Shown: positions 1-9,363 of the stretch, in pieces | Position numbering within the stretch: the stretch's first letter is position 1 | How the letters are laid out: each line of letters opens with the position of its first letter | Source of the DNA: Candidatus Acidianus copahuensis | Lineage (GTDB): Archaea; Thermoproteota; Thermoprotei_A; Sulfolobales; Sulfolobaceae | Assembly: GCF_000632495.1 (NCBI RefSeq) | Contig: NZ_JFZT01000041.1 | Location: 1-24,632, forward strand | Reading direction: 5' to 3' | DNA length: 24,632 bases | Translations under genes and position numbers: made by a program | The notes under the pieces: model-generated | Seen by the model: only the letters and a program-made list of their open reading frames with translations | The model's database searches: none | What the model was told of the DNA's origin: nothing

Positions 1-429
1 TTAAACACTTTTCGGTATTATGAACGTGGATCGTATCGTAAATTGCTATGGTTAATATAGGGGTTATAAGCTTTTGAAGAAGGGAAAATTAAAAGTGTTA
101 GTTAGATCAGTTAATCTGACTAAAAAGTTTTGTCGATCCCTTTTCTATTTATGATAAGGGATGGTTCTAGATTAGAAGCGTAAATTTCCAATTTTTTCTA
201 TGAGATAATAAACGTAAAAATGCGAGTCTCAATGCGACTAGTGCGTATTACAAAGAGGGGGGTTAACATTTATAAACGTAAAGAGGTTTTCAATTTAATT
301 AAAAGTCCTTGCGACTGAAACGACGTTAGATCTTTACAACAAATTTGGTCGCATGATGGGTTGGCTAAAACAGATAAAAATAAATAAGAGAAAGGGAGAA
401 ATGAAGATAAATAGTATAAAAATACATCA
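1..429 (+). promoter_or_regulatory. CRISPR leader
   Basis: This stretch has no convincing gene and lies directly upstream of the first CRISPR repeat. It is AT-rich, as Sulfolobales leaders are, and sits on the side expected from repeat orientation: the repeats end in ATTGAAAG before each spacer, and the degenerate repeat is at the far end. A TATA-like TTTATAAAC lies at 269-277 and a second AT-rich motif (AGTATAAAAATAC) just before repeat 1. TGCGAC at 310-315 and GTCGCA at 348-353 form an inverted pair, and TGCGAC recurs at 233-238; these could bind a leader regulator, which is inference. New spacers should be added at its right edge. The exact left limit of the leader is unknown. Confidence 0.75.
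269..277 (+). promoter_or_regulatory. Candidate TATA box for pre-crRNA transcription
   Basis: TTTATAAAC matches the archaeal TATA consensus and would start transcription near 300, about 130 bases before the first repeat. An alternative box at about 412-424 would place the start inside repeat 1, which is less likely for a pre-crRNA. No experimental support. Confidence 0.35.
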
Positions 430-3400
430 GTTGCATCCTAGAAGGAATTGAAAGACCTGCGCCAATACCTGTTATTAGACCGTCTAAGATTGTGTTGCAT
501 CCTAGAAGGAATTGAAAGACAAGACTTCGCCTCCTGCCCGTGGTCCCTAATTCATATGTTGCATCCTAGAAGGAATTGAAAGTTTTCTCTATCTATCTCC
601 TCTATCTTCTCTGTCTCTTGTTGCATCCTAGAAGGAATTGAAAGACGATACCTTTGAGGCGATAGAGCCCCTTACCGTAATGCGTTGCATCCTAGAAGGA
701 ATTGAAAGATCCTCTCACGTCTAAAACTATTAGTCGATAACACGGTCGTTGCATCCTAGAAGGAATTGAAAGTGTAGCTGACGCCGGCGATTGTTGCTAT
801 GATTATGTTGCATCCTAGAAGGAATTGAAAGGTTAAACGCATTAACAGTTTGACGTTGGTGTTTGCGTGTTGCATCCTAGAAGGAATTGAAAGTTTTTTC
901 GCCTTCACCTTAATCATATTTTCTCTTATGTTGCATCCTAGAAGGAATTGAAAGTGACATAGAGGATAACGAAGAAAGGGGCTATATCGAAGAGGCAAGT
1001 TGCATCCTAGAAGGAATTGAAAGTTTATAATAGCGGAGTGTGGTCTGTAGGAGGTATGCGATCTGTTGCATCCTAGAAGGAATTGAAAGAATTTTTCTAC
1101 ATCATCAGCAGGCAATCTAAAAGTCACTAGTTGCATCCTAGAAGGAATTGAAAGAGTGTTCCCAGTGAAACGGTTAACTAGCGTGTATTATTAGTTGCAT
1201 CCTAGAAGGAATTGAAAGCAATGATTGTTTTAATATCGACTTCAATGGCTAGTCACCTGTTGCATCCTAGAAGGAATTGAAAGCATGGTTTTATGCTAAC
1301 AGTTTTAATTTCCTCGCCTGGTTGCATCCTAGAAGGAATTGAAAGTTAGCGTCTCTGACGTCAAAGAAAGTGTAACGGAGAGCCGTTGCATCCTAGAAGG
1401 AATTGAAAGTATATTATTACTTGATCCGCGATGGCGGGGGACAAAGTATGTTGCATCCTAGAAGGAATTGAAAGATCCGAAACAATCTGAACAATGTCTT
1501 CAACGGGTTGTCCTGTTGCATCCTAGAAGGAATTGAAAGTAGATTTCGGTGGTTTACCTTTAGTGCTAAAAACAAAAGGTTGCATCCTAGAAGGAATTGA
1601 AAGACTTCTTCATCTTCTTCTTATTCGGAGGCAACGTTGTCCCGTTGCATCCTAGAAGGAATTGAAAGCATTTAAATATCTCGTTTTCTCAGCACTCTTC
1701 AATGTGTTGCATCCTAGAAGGAATTGAAAGTCGTATCCTTAGTCTTGAGATAATAGTCCTGTACAAGTTGCATCCTAGAAGGAATTGAAAGAGTTTTACG
1801 AATTTGGGTACTATGTTGGTTCGGCTTCTGTTGCATCCTAGAAGGAATTGAAAGTTCTGTGGATAATATGTAACCAGGCTAATTTCGCTCATACTGTCCC
1901 TGTTGCATCCTAGAAGGAATTGAAAGTGCTTATCGAGTTTTACCTCTCTGGCGTCAGCATGAAGGGTTGCATCCTAGAAGGAATTGAAAGACATACACAA
2001 CATCATACATCATTCCTGTATCCTTTAGTGTTGCATCCTAGAAGGAATTGAAAGAAAACGCAGCCCGATTAACGGATGTTATGTCGATATTTTTGGTTGC
2101 ATCCTAGAAGGAATTGAAAGCTTATGATGTCGAAGACGGGAAAGTCCAATTACAGTTCCCAGTTGCATCCTAGAAGGAATTGAAAGTTTTGGAATACGCT
2201 CTGAAAGAGTAACCCTTTCCAAGTGTTGCATCCTAGAAGGAATTGAAAGATGATTAAATAATAGTAGACTATTTTACCTTCTTTGACCTGTTGCATCCTA
2301 GAAGGAATTGAAAGAAGGGTTTTCGTCACGCTCTCTCTTTTTGCTTTCAATTGTTGCATCCTAGAAGGAATTGAAAGATGATTAAATAATAGTAGACTAT
2401 TTTACCTTCTTTGACCTGTTGCATCCTAGAAGGAATTGAAAGTCTCTCTACTCTCTCTGTCTGTTCTCTCTTTCTTCTCCTAGTTGCATCCTAGAAGGAA
2501 TTGAAAGTATGAGGCTGTACAAGAGTAATAGGCCGTATAAGAGTATGTTGCATCCTAGAAGGAATTGAAAGCATGTTGTAATAATAACATCAGCCTTTAC
2601 CTGCATATCTTGTTGCATCCTAGAAGGAATTGAAAGACCCTACGGAATTATGGTTTGACAAGACGTTTGCTGATGTGTTGCATCCTAGAAGGAATTGAAA
2701 GCATCTATTTCGTGTTGTGTTAGTTCAATCTTTGGTGGTTCAGTTGCATCCTAGAAGGAATTGAAAGTTTGTAATTTCTAATTGCGGGCTAACCCTATCG
2801 ACACCATGTTGCATCCTAGAAGGAATTGAAAGCTGGGTATGCTGTCGATAGAGAAACCTATCGACGCCTTTGTTGCATCCTAGAAGGAATTGAAAGTAAA
2901 AATTAATCCTATTTTTTTGTTGGGGTTTTTATCACGTTGCATCCTAGAAGGAATTGAAAGTTGGCAGAACGACCCTAGGAAGCAGTGGGGAGATAATAAG
3001 TTGCATCCTAGAAGGAATTGAAAGGTAGTCATCGTATATAGTCTCGACGCCATTGAGTTTGTGCGTTGCATCCTAGAAGGAATTGAAAGAATATTTTTTA
3101 ACAATTTCTTCCAGTCCCATCCTGATTAAGTTGCATCCTAGAAGGAATTGAAAGATTTCGGTTTGGTTTTCTTCTTCCGCCATGTTTGGTCAAGTTGCAT
3201 CCTAGAAGGAATTGAAAGTGGGGTAAAATAAGTGGGTGAGATAGATGAGTAAGTTAAAGTTGCATCCTAGAAGGAATTGAAAGAGCGTATATTCTCCTCC
3301 AACAGCTACTACACCTGGGCAAGTTGCATCCTAGAAGGAATTGAAAGTTATAATACTCAACGAACACGCCAAATGGCGTGTCGTTGTTGCATCCTAGAAG

Positions 3401-5855
3401 GAATTGAAAGAGCACATGAAGAAGGGCATGCAGGGCAACCAAATCCGCTTGTTGCATCCTAGAAGGAATTGAAAGTCACTACTTTTACCATAACCATTAT
3501 GTTGTTGTCCAGGGTGTTGCATCCTAGAAGGAATTGAAAGACCAATTGTTATCACCTTTGCGTCTTTTGGTAATTCCCAGTTGCATCCTAGAAGGAATTG
3601 AAAGACATCCCCAGTATATAATGTCATCTTGTAACCTTTAGCATGTTGCATCCTAGAAGGAATTGAAAGTGTGCTCTTTTTGCAACATCATCTCTATCGC
3701 GTTCCTGATGTTGCATCCTAGAAGGAATTGAAAGTAGCGTCAATAGAACTGGCTGTGGCGAGATAAATGGAGGTTGCATCCTAGAAGGAATTGAAAGGCA
3801 AACAGGGGCAAAAGGCTAGTGGTTCAACTGCAACAAAGTTGCATCCTAGAAGGAATTGAAAGAATTCATTAATACTGATTTCATCAACTTGTGCACTATG
3901 TAATGTTGCATCCTAGAAGGAATTGAAAGTTCCACATGGAGTAAGAAAGCGTTTTCTGGGGTTAAAAGTTGCATCCTAGAAGGAATTGAAAGAAAATAAT
4001 GTGCCCATACGTCGCTATCAATTCGAAAGTGTTGCATCCTAGAAGGAATTGAAAGTAAAAAAACCCCCCGATAGGGTTTTTGCGAGTACCCAGCAGTTGC
4101 ATCCTAGAAGGAATTGAAAGTAAAATTTAAAGCGGATAAGGATGGATACAATATAGTAGGTTGCATCCTAGAAGGAATTGAAAGTGGGGGTCGGCGGTAT
4201 TATCGCCGGCATAAGGATGGGGCTGTTGCATCCTAGAAGGAATTGAAAGGCATGCTACGCGGGAAAGTGTGCGTAAGTGGGGTACGCCTTGGTTGCATCC
4301 TAGAAGGAATTGAAAGGATGAAAAAGAAGAGATAAAAGTCAAAATCCTTGGAACTGTTGCATCCTAGAAGGAATTGAAAGCTTTGTTCCTCTGGCCCGAA
4401 CGTAAATGTTACTCCATTCAGGTTGCATCCTAGAAGGAATTGAAAGATTTGCAAATCATAGTAATAATTATCGAGCTTAATAAGTTGCATCCTAGAAGGA
4501 ATTGAAAGTGGATAACATCACCAGTATGCCTGACAAACTGATCTATTGTTGCATCCTAGAAGGAATTGAAAGTTGTCTTGCCATCGTAATATGTTCCTTC
4601 TAATGGTTTTGGTTGCATCCTAGAAGGAATTGAAAGATTGCTTTATTCAAATCATCAATTGTGTTTATACTAAATTGTTGCATCCTAGAAGGAATTGAAA
4701 GTTAGTAGTTATAGTTACGATCGCGCCATTGGCGTGTTCGTGTTGCATCCTAGAAGGAATTGAAAGTCGTCATAAGCATTCCTAATGATGAAAGCCAGCT
4801 TACGGGGTTGCATCCTAGAAGGAATTGAAAGTGAAGTTGAACTGTACTGTATTTGCCATCTCTGGCTTTATATGTTGCATCCTAGAAGGAATTGAAAGCA
4901 GCAGTGCTAGTATCCTTGCTCTAGTTGCCATTCCCTTGTTGCATCCTAGAAGGAATTGAAAGCAGAGAATTTCGTTGTAGAAGTTAAACCACTTAACCTA
5001 AGTTGCATCCTAGAAGGAATTGAAAGCCTTTTTCTTCTTTTCCGCTGCGTTCTCTTCATCAAGTGTTGCATCCTAGAAGGAATTGAAAGAATGTACATCT
5101 GGCACACGTGATATCCCATCTCACGAATGTTGCATCCTAGAAGGAATTGAAAGTTACCGTGATAGACCTCAAGTATTTTATAACTGGTACTTTGTTGCAT
5201 CCTAGAAGGAATTGAAAGTGATGAAGAAAGGAAGTCATTGAGAGGGGCACTAACGCGTTGCATCCTAGAAGGAATTGAAAGGTATAGGTGCCCCTACCAT
5301 TTCTTTGCATAATTCAGCCAGTTGCATCCTAGAAGGAATTGAAAGGTATCCTAGCGATGTGTCATTTCTGAAAACGTTTACCCGTTGCATCCTAGAAGGA
5401 ATTGAAAGTTGTTCAACCTCGCGTTAATCAGGGACATGAAAGGGTTGGAGTTGCATCCTAGAAGGAATTGAAAGTGGAACTTTTGCAATTTTTGGGTGAA
5501 TTCGTCAACTGTTGCATCCTAGAAGGAATTGAAAGTAGAAGAGGGAGGAGAGAAACAATGAAGTTCAAAATACACGTTGCATCCTAGAAGGAATTGAAAG
5601 ACATACTTCGTCTCAAATTCTATAATAATGCTGTTTTCGCGTTGCATCCTAGAAGGAATTGAAAGCCTACTGACCCAGTATTTTGTGCATTTGGTTTGTT
5701 GTTATGTTGCATCCTAGAAGGAATTGAAAGTAAATTGACGGAACTAAAACAGATAACGTATACGAGTTGCATCCTAGAAGGAATTGAAAGTAATTCTCAA
5801 CAACATACCCCCTTTCTGACAGATTGTGTAGTTGCATCCTAGAAGGAATTGAAAA
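430..5855 (+). CRISPR. Long CRISPR array, 85 repeats / 84 spacers
   Basis: A 25-bp direct repeat, beginning GTTGCATCC and ending ATTGAAAG, recurs from 430-454 to 5831-5855 with a period of about 64 bases. By hand I count 85 copies. Spacers run from 34 nt (773-806) to 47 nt (1855-1901), mostly 38-41 nt. All copies I read are identical except the last, whose final G is A, which marks the leader-distal end. The 3' end of the repeat gives the 8-nt handle AUUGAAAG seen in Sulfolobales type I-A and type III crRNAs, so the plus strand is the crRNA strand. No cas gene is present, so the array must use a locus outside the window. Minus-strand open frames over the array, with recurring FQFLLGCN and LSIPSRMQ, are only the repeat translated. 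Confidence 0.98.
2250..2417 (+). repeat. Duplicated CRISPR spacer (spacers 29 and 31)
   Basis: The 40-nt spacer at 2250-2289 is identical, base for base, to the one at 2378-2417. Both start ATGATTAAATAATAG and end TTCTTTGACCT. One unrelated spacer (2315-2352) and the flanking repeats lie between them. This is an A-B-A arrangement, not a simple tandem duplication. Confidence 0.97.
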
Positions 5856-5947
5856 CTCCCATAAATTACTGAGCAACAATTTTAATTAAATAACAAGAGT
5901 TATCTTTCTAATAAAAATATAAAAATTTTAACGCGTATTTATTTTTA

Positions 5948-6235
5948 CTATATAATCCCTTTCATCCTAGCCTGTCTAACAACTTCTCTGGCAAGTTCCT
6001 CCTTTAAATTATCATCCATGTGGAACGTGCCCAACACTTCCTCTAGCGTGGCCTTTTTCTCCTTATATACCTTTATAATCACCTCGCTTACAAACCTATG
6101 GATTTCACTTCCATGCCCTGTATTCTTCCCAACAATCCTCTTTACTTCAGGCGATTCAGCTATTTCATCTATTTCGCACATTACATTAGGAGGAGGAGCC
6201 TTTTCCTTTTTTGGGTCTGAAAATTTCCAGTCCAT
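5948..6235 (-). CDS. Small helical protein of unknown function, downstream of tldE
   Basis: I do not recognise a family. The protein is 95 residues from the ATG at 6235. That start is preferred over an upstream in-frame GTG at 6247 because a GGTGATG Shine-Dalgarno sequence sits six bases before it. The N-terminus is polar and proline-rich (DPKKEKAPPPN). The rest is charged and predicted mostly helical, with no membrane segment and no metal motif: C-M-C-E is absent, and the single Cys follows VM near residue 19. It begins about 22 bases after the tldE stop on the same strand and so is probably co-transcribed with tldD-tldE. The context suggests, but does not show, a link with TldDE. The gene ends about 90 bases from the end of the CRISPR array. 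Confidence 0.75.
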   Translation of the reverse strand: MDWKFSDPKKEKAPPPNVMCEIDEIAESPEVKRIVGKNTGHGSEIHRFVSEVIIKVYKEKKATLEEVLGTFHMDDNLKEELAREVVRQARMKGII

Positions 6236-6257
6236 AAAATACATCACCTTTTGAGAA

Positions 6258-7478
6258 TTAAGCCTTTGTTACCTTTACTCCCTTGACTAGCACGAAAGGA
6301 TAAACTCCTTGCATCGGGGCATCCCACCACCTTACAGAGAACCTCTCCTTTGAAATTGCCTCCGTCTGCATAATCTTTTTAAGGGAGTCCGCAATCCTTA
6401 TTCTTTCCGCTATACCCACTGGATTACCTTCCTTATAGACCACGCTAGCATCTCTAGCTACGGTGGAGAAAGTCCCTTCTACGTAATTTTGAAATCGCGT
6501 ATACCACACGTTGTTTATCAGAATGACGTTACCACTGACCATTGAGTCTACGCTCTCGTCTCCCTCCTTCACTTCCAAGTTCCAAGCTCTCGGATACAGC
6601 CATCCAGCGTTTCCGGTGGAGTTAGCCTTAAAGAATGGGGAAAGCTCTATGTTAAGAAGAGGTTGCTTGAACACTCCATTCTCTATTATCGCCTTATTAT
6701 ACGTAAACACTCCCTCATCGTCAAATGCCCATGAGTCAGGTCTATCCTCTCTGGGGGTGTCAAGCAACGTGAAGTTATCTGAACCAACTTTATCCCCTGG
6801 GTTCATCATCGACATTCCCGAATATATGGCAAAACCGGAAGCCATCCTAGCTACGTCCATCATAAGATTACCCATTACTAGGGGAGAGAGTACTAGGTCG
6901 TACTTTCCGTCCGTTATTTGTGCTTTGCCAGTTATTGAGGCATATTGATTAGCCCTCTCTATAGCGTCCTTTACTTGCTTTTCGGAAAAGTTAGTTGAGG
7001 AGAAAGCCCATTGTCCACTGTACTCACCGTTTTTCGCCCTAAAGTACCCGCTCACTCCACTACCTTCCTCCTTTCCGTTGAACCCACTGGACGTTACTAG
7101 ACTCCTTTCGACCTTTTCTACCGTAATTATTCCATATAGAGGAAACTTGCTTTCCAGGTTGAGGAGAGGGGAAACGTCATCCATCAACTTATCAACGTTG
7201 GACTCCTTGACTTTAAGGATCTGTCTATCGTTATCTGAAACCCTGGGCGCTATACTTGAGGGAACAAGGGTGGGTTCCCCTTCCAAGTTATCGAGTTTTC
7301 CAGTAAAACCTCTTTCCCCTTTCCTTAATGCAACTAAGTAGAACTTGTCGTTCATCCTTTGAACTGTTTCAACTTTACTTTCAACTAATTTGATAACAAT
7401 TCTTTTTACATTAAACTTCAAAACAGCGCAGTCCTGCGCGTTGACCTTTTTTACGTAATCGATCATTTCATCGTTCAT
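6258..7478 (-). CDS. tldE: TldE/PmbA-type subunit of the TldD-TldE protease
   Basis: A 406-residue member of the TldD/PmbA family. It lacks the HExxxH zinc motif, as expected of the non-catalytic TldE partner, and has the family's C-terminal region with the GNVILINNVWYTRFQNYVEGTFS and ARDASVVYKEG segments. In bacteria TldD and TldE form a heterodimeric metalloprotease that degrades unfolded peptides and matures microcin B17; the archaeal substrate is not known. The ATG start at 7478 immediately follows the TAA of tldD with no gap, and its GGTGATG ribosome site lies inside the end of tldD. The two genes are therefore translationally coupled. Cytoplasmic; no signal peptide. Confidence 0.92.
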   Translation of the reverse strand: MNDEMIDYVKKVNAQDCAVLKFNVKRIVIKLVESKVETVQRMNDKFYLVALRKGERGFTGKLDNLEGEPTLVPSSIAPRVSDNDRQILKVKESNVDKLMDDVSPLLNLESKFPLYGIITVEKVERSLVTSSGFNGKEEGSGVSGYFRAKNGEYSGQWAFSSTNFSEKQVKDAIERANQYASITGKAQITDGKYDLVLSPLVMGNLMMDVARMASGFAIYSGMSMMNPGDKVGSDNFTLLDTPREDRPDSWAFDDEGVFTYNKAIIENGVFKQPLLNIELSPFFKANSTGNAGWLYPRAWNLEVKEGDESVDSMVSGNVILINNVWYTRFQNYVEGTFSTVARDASVVYKEGNPVGIAERIRIADSLKKIMQTEAISKERFSVRWWDAPMQGVYPFVLVKGVKVTKA

Positions 7479-8837
7479 TTACATCACCTTTACCTTTACG
7501 TTCCTAAACCTCATGTTCGGTCCCCCTAGCCACACTGGGACTCCCTGATCTGGGTCTCCCTTCCCACACGTCCCTGGATAGAACTCCAACGTATTGTCAA
7601 CAGCGTCCACGGATGAGAGCAAATCCGTGGTCTTTCCCTCAAGTACTGGGAAGATCACAGGATCTTGAACTTCTCCGTCCCTTATCTCATATGCCTCTAA
7701 TCCTACATATCTCTCTCCTAGCCTCATATCGTCTATGTTCCACTCCATGTATGATTTAATGAACACTCCTTCCTTAACGTCCTCAACGAGTTCATCAAAG
7801 GTCAGGTTACCCGGTTTAAAGAAAGTGTTAGACATCCTAACTAGGGGTTCTCGATCAAAGGAAGAGGCCCTGGCTGAACCGTTGCTCGTGGTCCCTATCC
7901 TATTAGCTGAAAATCGATCAGTGAGAAGTTCGTTCTTTTTACCTTCCTTTATTAGGTATTTAGGCCTACCTAATACCCCTTCATCGTCAATCAAGTAAAA
8001 TCCGTAACTACCGGGTATTGTTGGATCGTCGATGACGTTTACTGCCTCAGACCCAATTTTATCTCCTTTTAGGACAGACAAGTAACTCGTACCGGCTTGA
8101 GCGAACTCCCTTCCAGCTATCCTGTCAGCCTCAAAGGGGTGGCCTACAGACTCGTGAGCCATAATGCCAGAAAGCATGTTGCTTAATACAACGTCTGTCC
8201 TTTTCTCACCGAATGACCTACCCTTCTGAAGGACTTTGAGAACTTCCTTTATTTTCTCTTCAACAAATTCAGGGAGGTTTGACTCTTCTAGCACTTCAAG
8301 ACCCCCACTTTTGCCTAACTCAAATCTCGCAGTAGCTGATCTATCCCCTTCCTTGATCACTGCGCTTATGAAAATTCCTATCCTAGGAACTCTTCCGCTC
8401 ACCTTAACTCCATTAACAAGGATCTCCTTTTCCTCTAAGCTCTCTATGTAGGTCACTGATAAGTTCTTTAACTGAGGGATAACCTTTACTCTCTTGTAGG
8501 CATCTAAGAATACTTCTGTCTTATCTTCGAGGGAAACGGAGTCAAAACCCTTTCTCTCCTTCACCTCATATTTGCCTCCTTCCGGGTTTTCGGAGGAAAA
8601 TCCCTGTTCCCAACCGTGGATAGGATACGTCTTAGAACCAAGTTCCTTGGGATTCTTTGAGGAGGAAAAGTAAAGAGTACCCTGAAAAAACCTGAGAGAG
8701 TAACCAGTCTCCTTTTCAAAAAAACCTCCAACTGGGTTTCCATTTAGAAAGTGGATAATTCGATTATTTATTGAATGCCTTCTAACCTCAACGTAAGGAT
8801 AGGAAAACTTAGTGTATAAATCCTCTAGTTCATCCAT
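7479..8837 (-). CDS. tldD: TldD, zinc metalloprotease catalytic subunit
   Basis: TldD-family metalloprotease. From the ATG at 8837 (452 residues) the motif HESVGHPFEADR gives zinc ligands His228 and His233 with catalytic Glu229. The C-terminal CGKGDPDQGVPVWLGGPNMR segment supplies the usual third ligand, Cys424. Start choice: the open frame runs back to a TTG at 8912 (477 residues), but family members begin with a short helix followed by a (Y)xEVR strand, which matches MDELEDLYTKFSYPYVEVR from the ATG. A TTATTA TATA-like element 24-29 bases before that ATG suits a leaderless mRNA. The extra 25 residues have no counterpart that I know of and abut a possible IS relic. First gene of the tldD-tldE-unknown operon. 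Confidence 0.93.
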   Translation of the reverse strand: MDELEDLYTKFSYPYVEVRRHSINNRIIHFLNGNPVGGFFEKETGYSLRFFQGTLYFSSSKNPKELGSKTYPIHGWEQGFSSENPEGGKYEVKERKGFDSVSLEDKTEVFLDAYKRVKVIPQLKNLSVTYIESLEEKEILVNGVKVSGRVPRIGIFISAVIKEGDRSATARFELGKSGGLEVLEESNLPEFVEEKIKEVLKVLQKGRSFGEKRTDVVLSNMLSGIMAHESVGHPFEADRIAGREFAQAGTSYLSVLKGDKIGSEAVNVIDDPTIPGSYGFYLIDDEGVLGRPKYLIKEGKKNELLTDRFSANRIGTTSNGSARASSFDREPLVRMSNTFFKPGNLTFDELVEDVKEGVFIKSYMEWNIDDMRLGERYVGLEAYEIRDGEVQDPVIFPVLEGKTTDLLSSVDAVDNTLEFYPGTCGKGDPDQGVPVWLGGPNMRFRNVKVKVM

Positions 8838-8912
8838 ACCTTGATATGTTAGCTTTGAGATAATAACGTTACTTAATGGTAGATCGTGAATAATCCCCTT
8901 TATTACGTTCAA

Positions 8913-9075
8913 GGATACTGCGTCCTCAGAGTGGGTTCACTAGACATGGGATTGGGGCTTTACGGAGACTTATTGTCTCGCGAAGCGCTGAACTTCACCA
9001 CGTTCTGAACAAAGATCATCATGAACCGTTAAAGGACTAACCCACCACATTACCTAAATGGGTGGGAAATCACTC
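8913..9075 (+). mobile_element. Hairpin-rich relic, possibly the right end of an IS200/IS605 element
   Basis: No intact gene. Three inverted repeats are visible: GTGGGTT (8931-8937) with AACCCAC (9039-9045); GAGAC (8965-8969) with GTCTC (8975-8979); and ACCCACC (9040-9046) with GGGTGGG (9060-9066). The last is an imperfect palindrome of the kind found near IS200/IS605 right ends. A short plus-strand open frame through 8913-9008 reads ...RVGSLDMGLGLYGDLLSREALNF and could be the C-terminal tail of a TnpB; that is my impression, not a demonstrated match. It may instead be a structured RNA gene. The rest of the gap to 9363 is AT-rich and shows only a direct repeat at 9272-9281 and 9328-9337. Confidence 0.3.
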
Positions 9076-9363
9076 TTAGTTTCTCATCCCTCGCTCCTTT
9101 GTAATCCTTCTTTGAACATACACACCCAGATTAAGGAAAAATTAATATTTTTTTAATAAGCCTTTAGTAGAAAATCATGAAATGTGCAAGAACGTCACGG
9201 TTTAAGCAAAACTGTTGACAACGGCTTCTTGGTCTAACACGGCAAAAATTTATTACCTTTTTATTGTCTGGATGAAAACATCATTATTATCATGAGAGAT
9301 TTTGAAAATACCAAGATTGCTTAGATCATGAAAACATTTTAAGCCGATAGCAAAGAAGACCTC

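Noticed and set aside
756..5879. Many minus-strand open frames of 60-126 codons, with one plus-strand frame, over the CRISPR array
   Set aside because: They are translations of the 25-bp repeat (recurring FQFLLGCN, LSIPSRMQ, CILEGIE) with variable spacers between; not proteins.
6018..8451. Plus-strand open frames inside tldD, tldE and the small gene
   Set aside because: Shadows of clearly coding minus-strand genes; no family features.
8990..9040. C/D-box sRNA on the minus strand (ATGATGA near 9023)
   Set aside because: No D box (CTGA) at the required distance and no convincing C'/D' pair.
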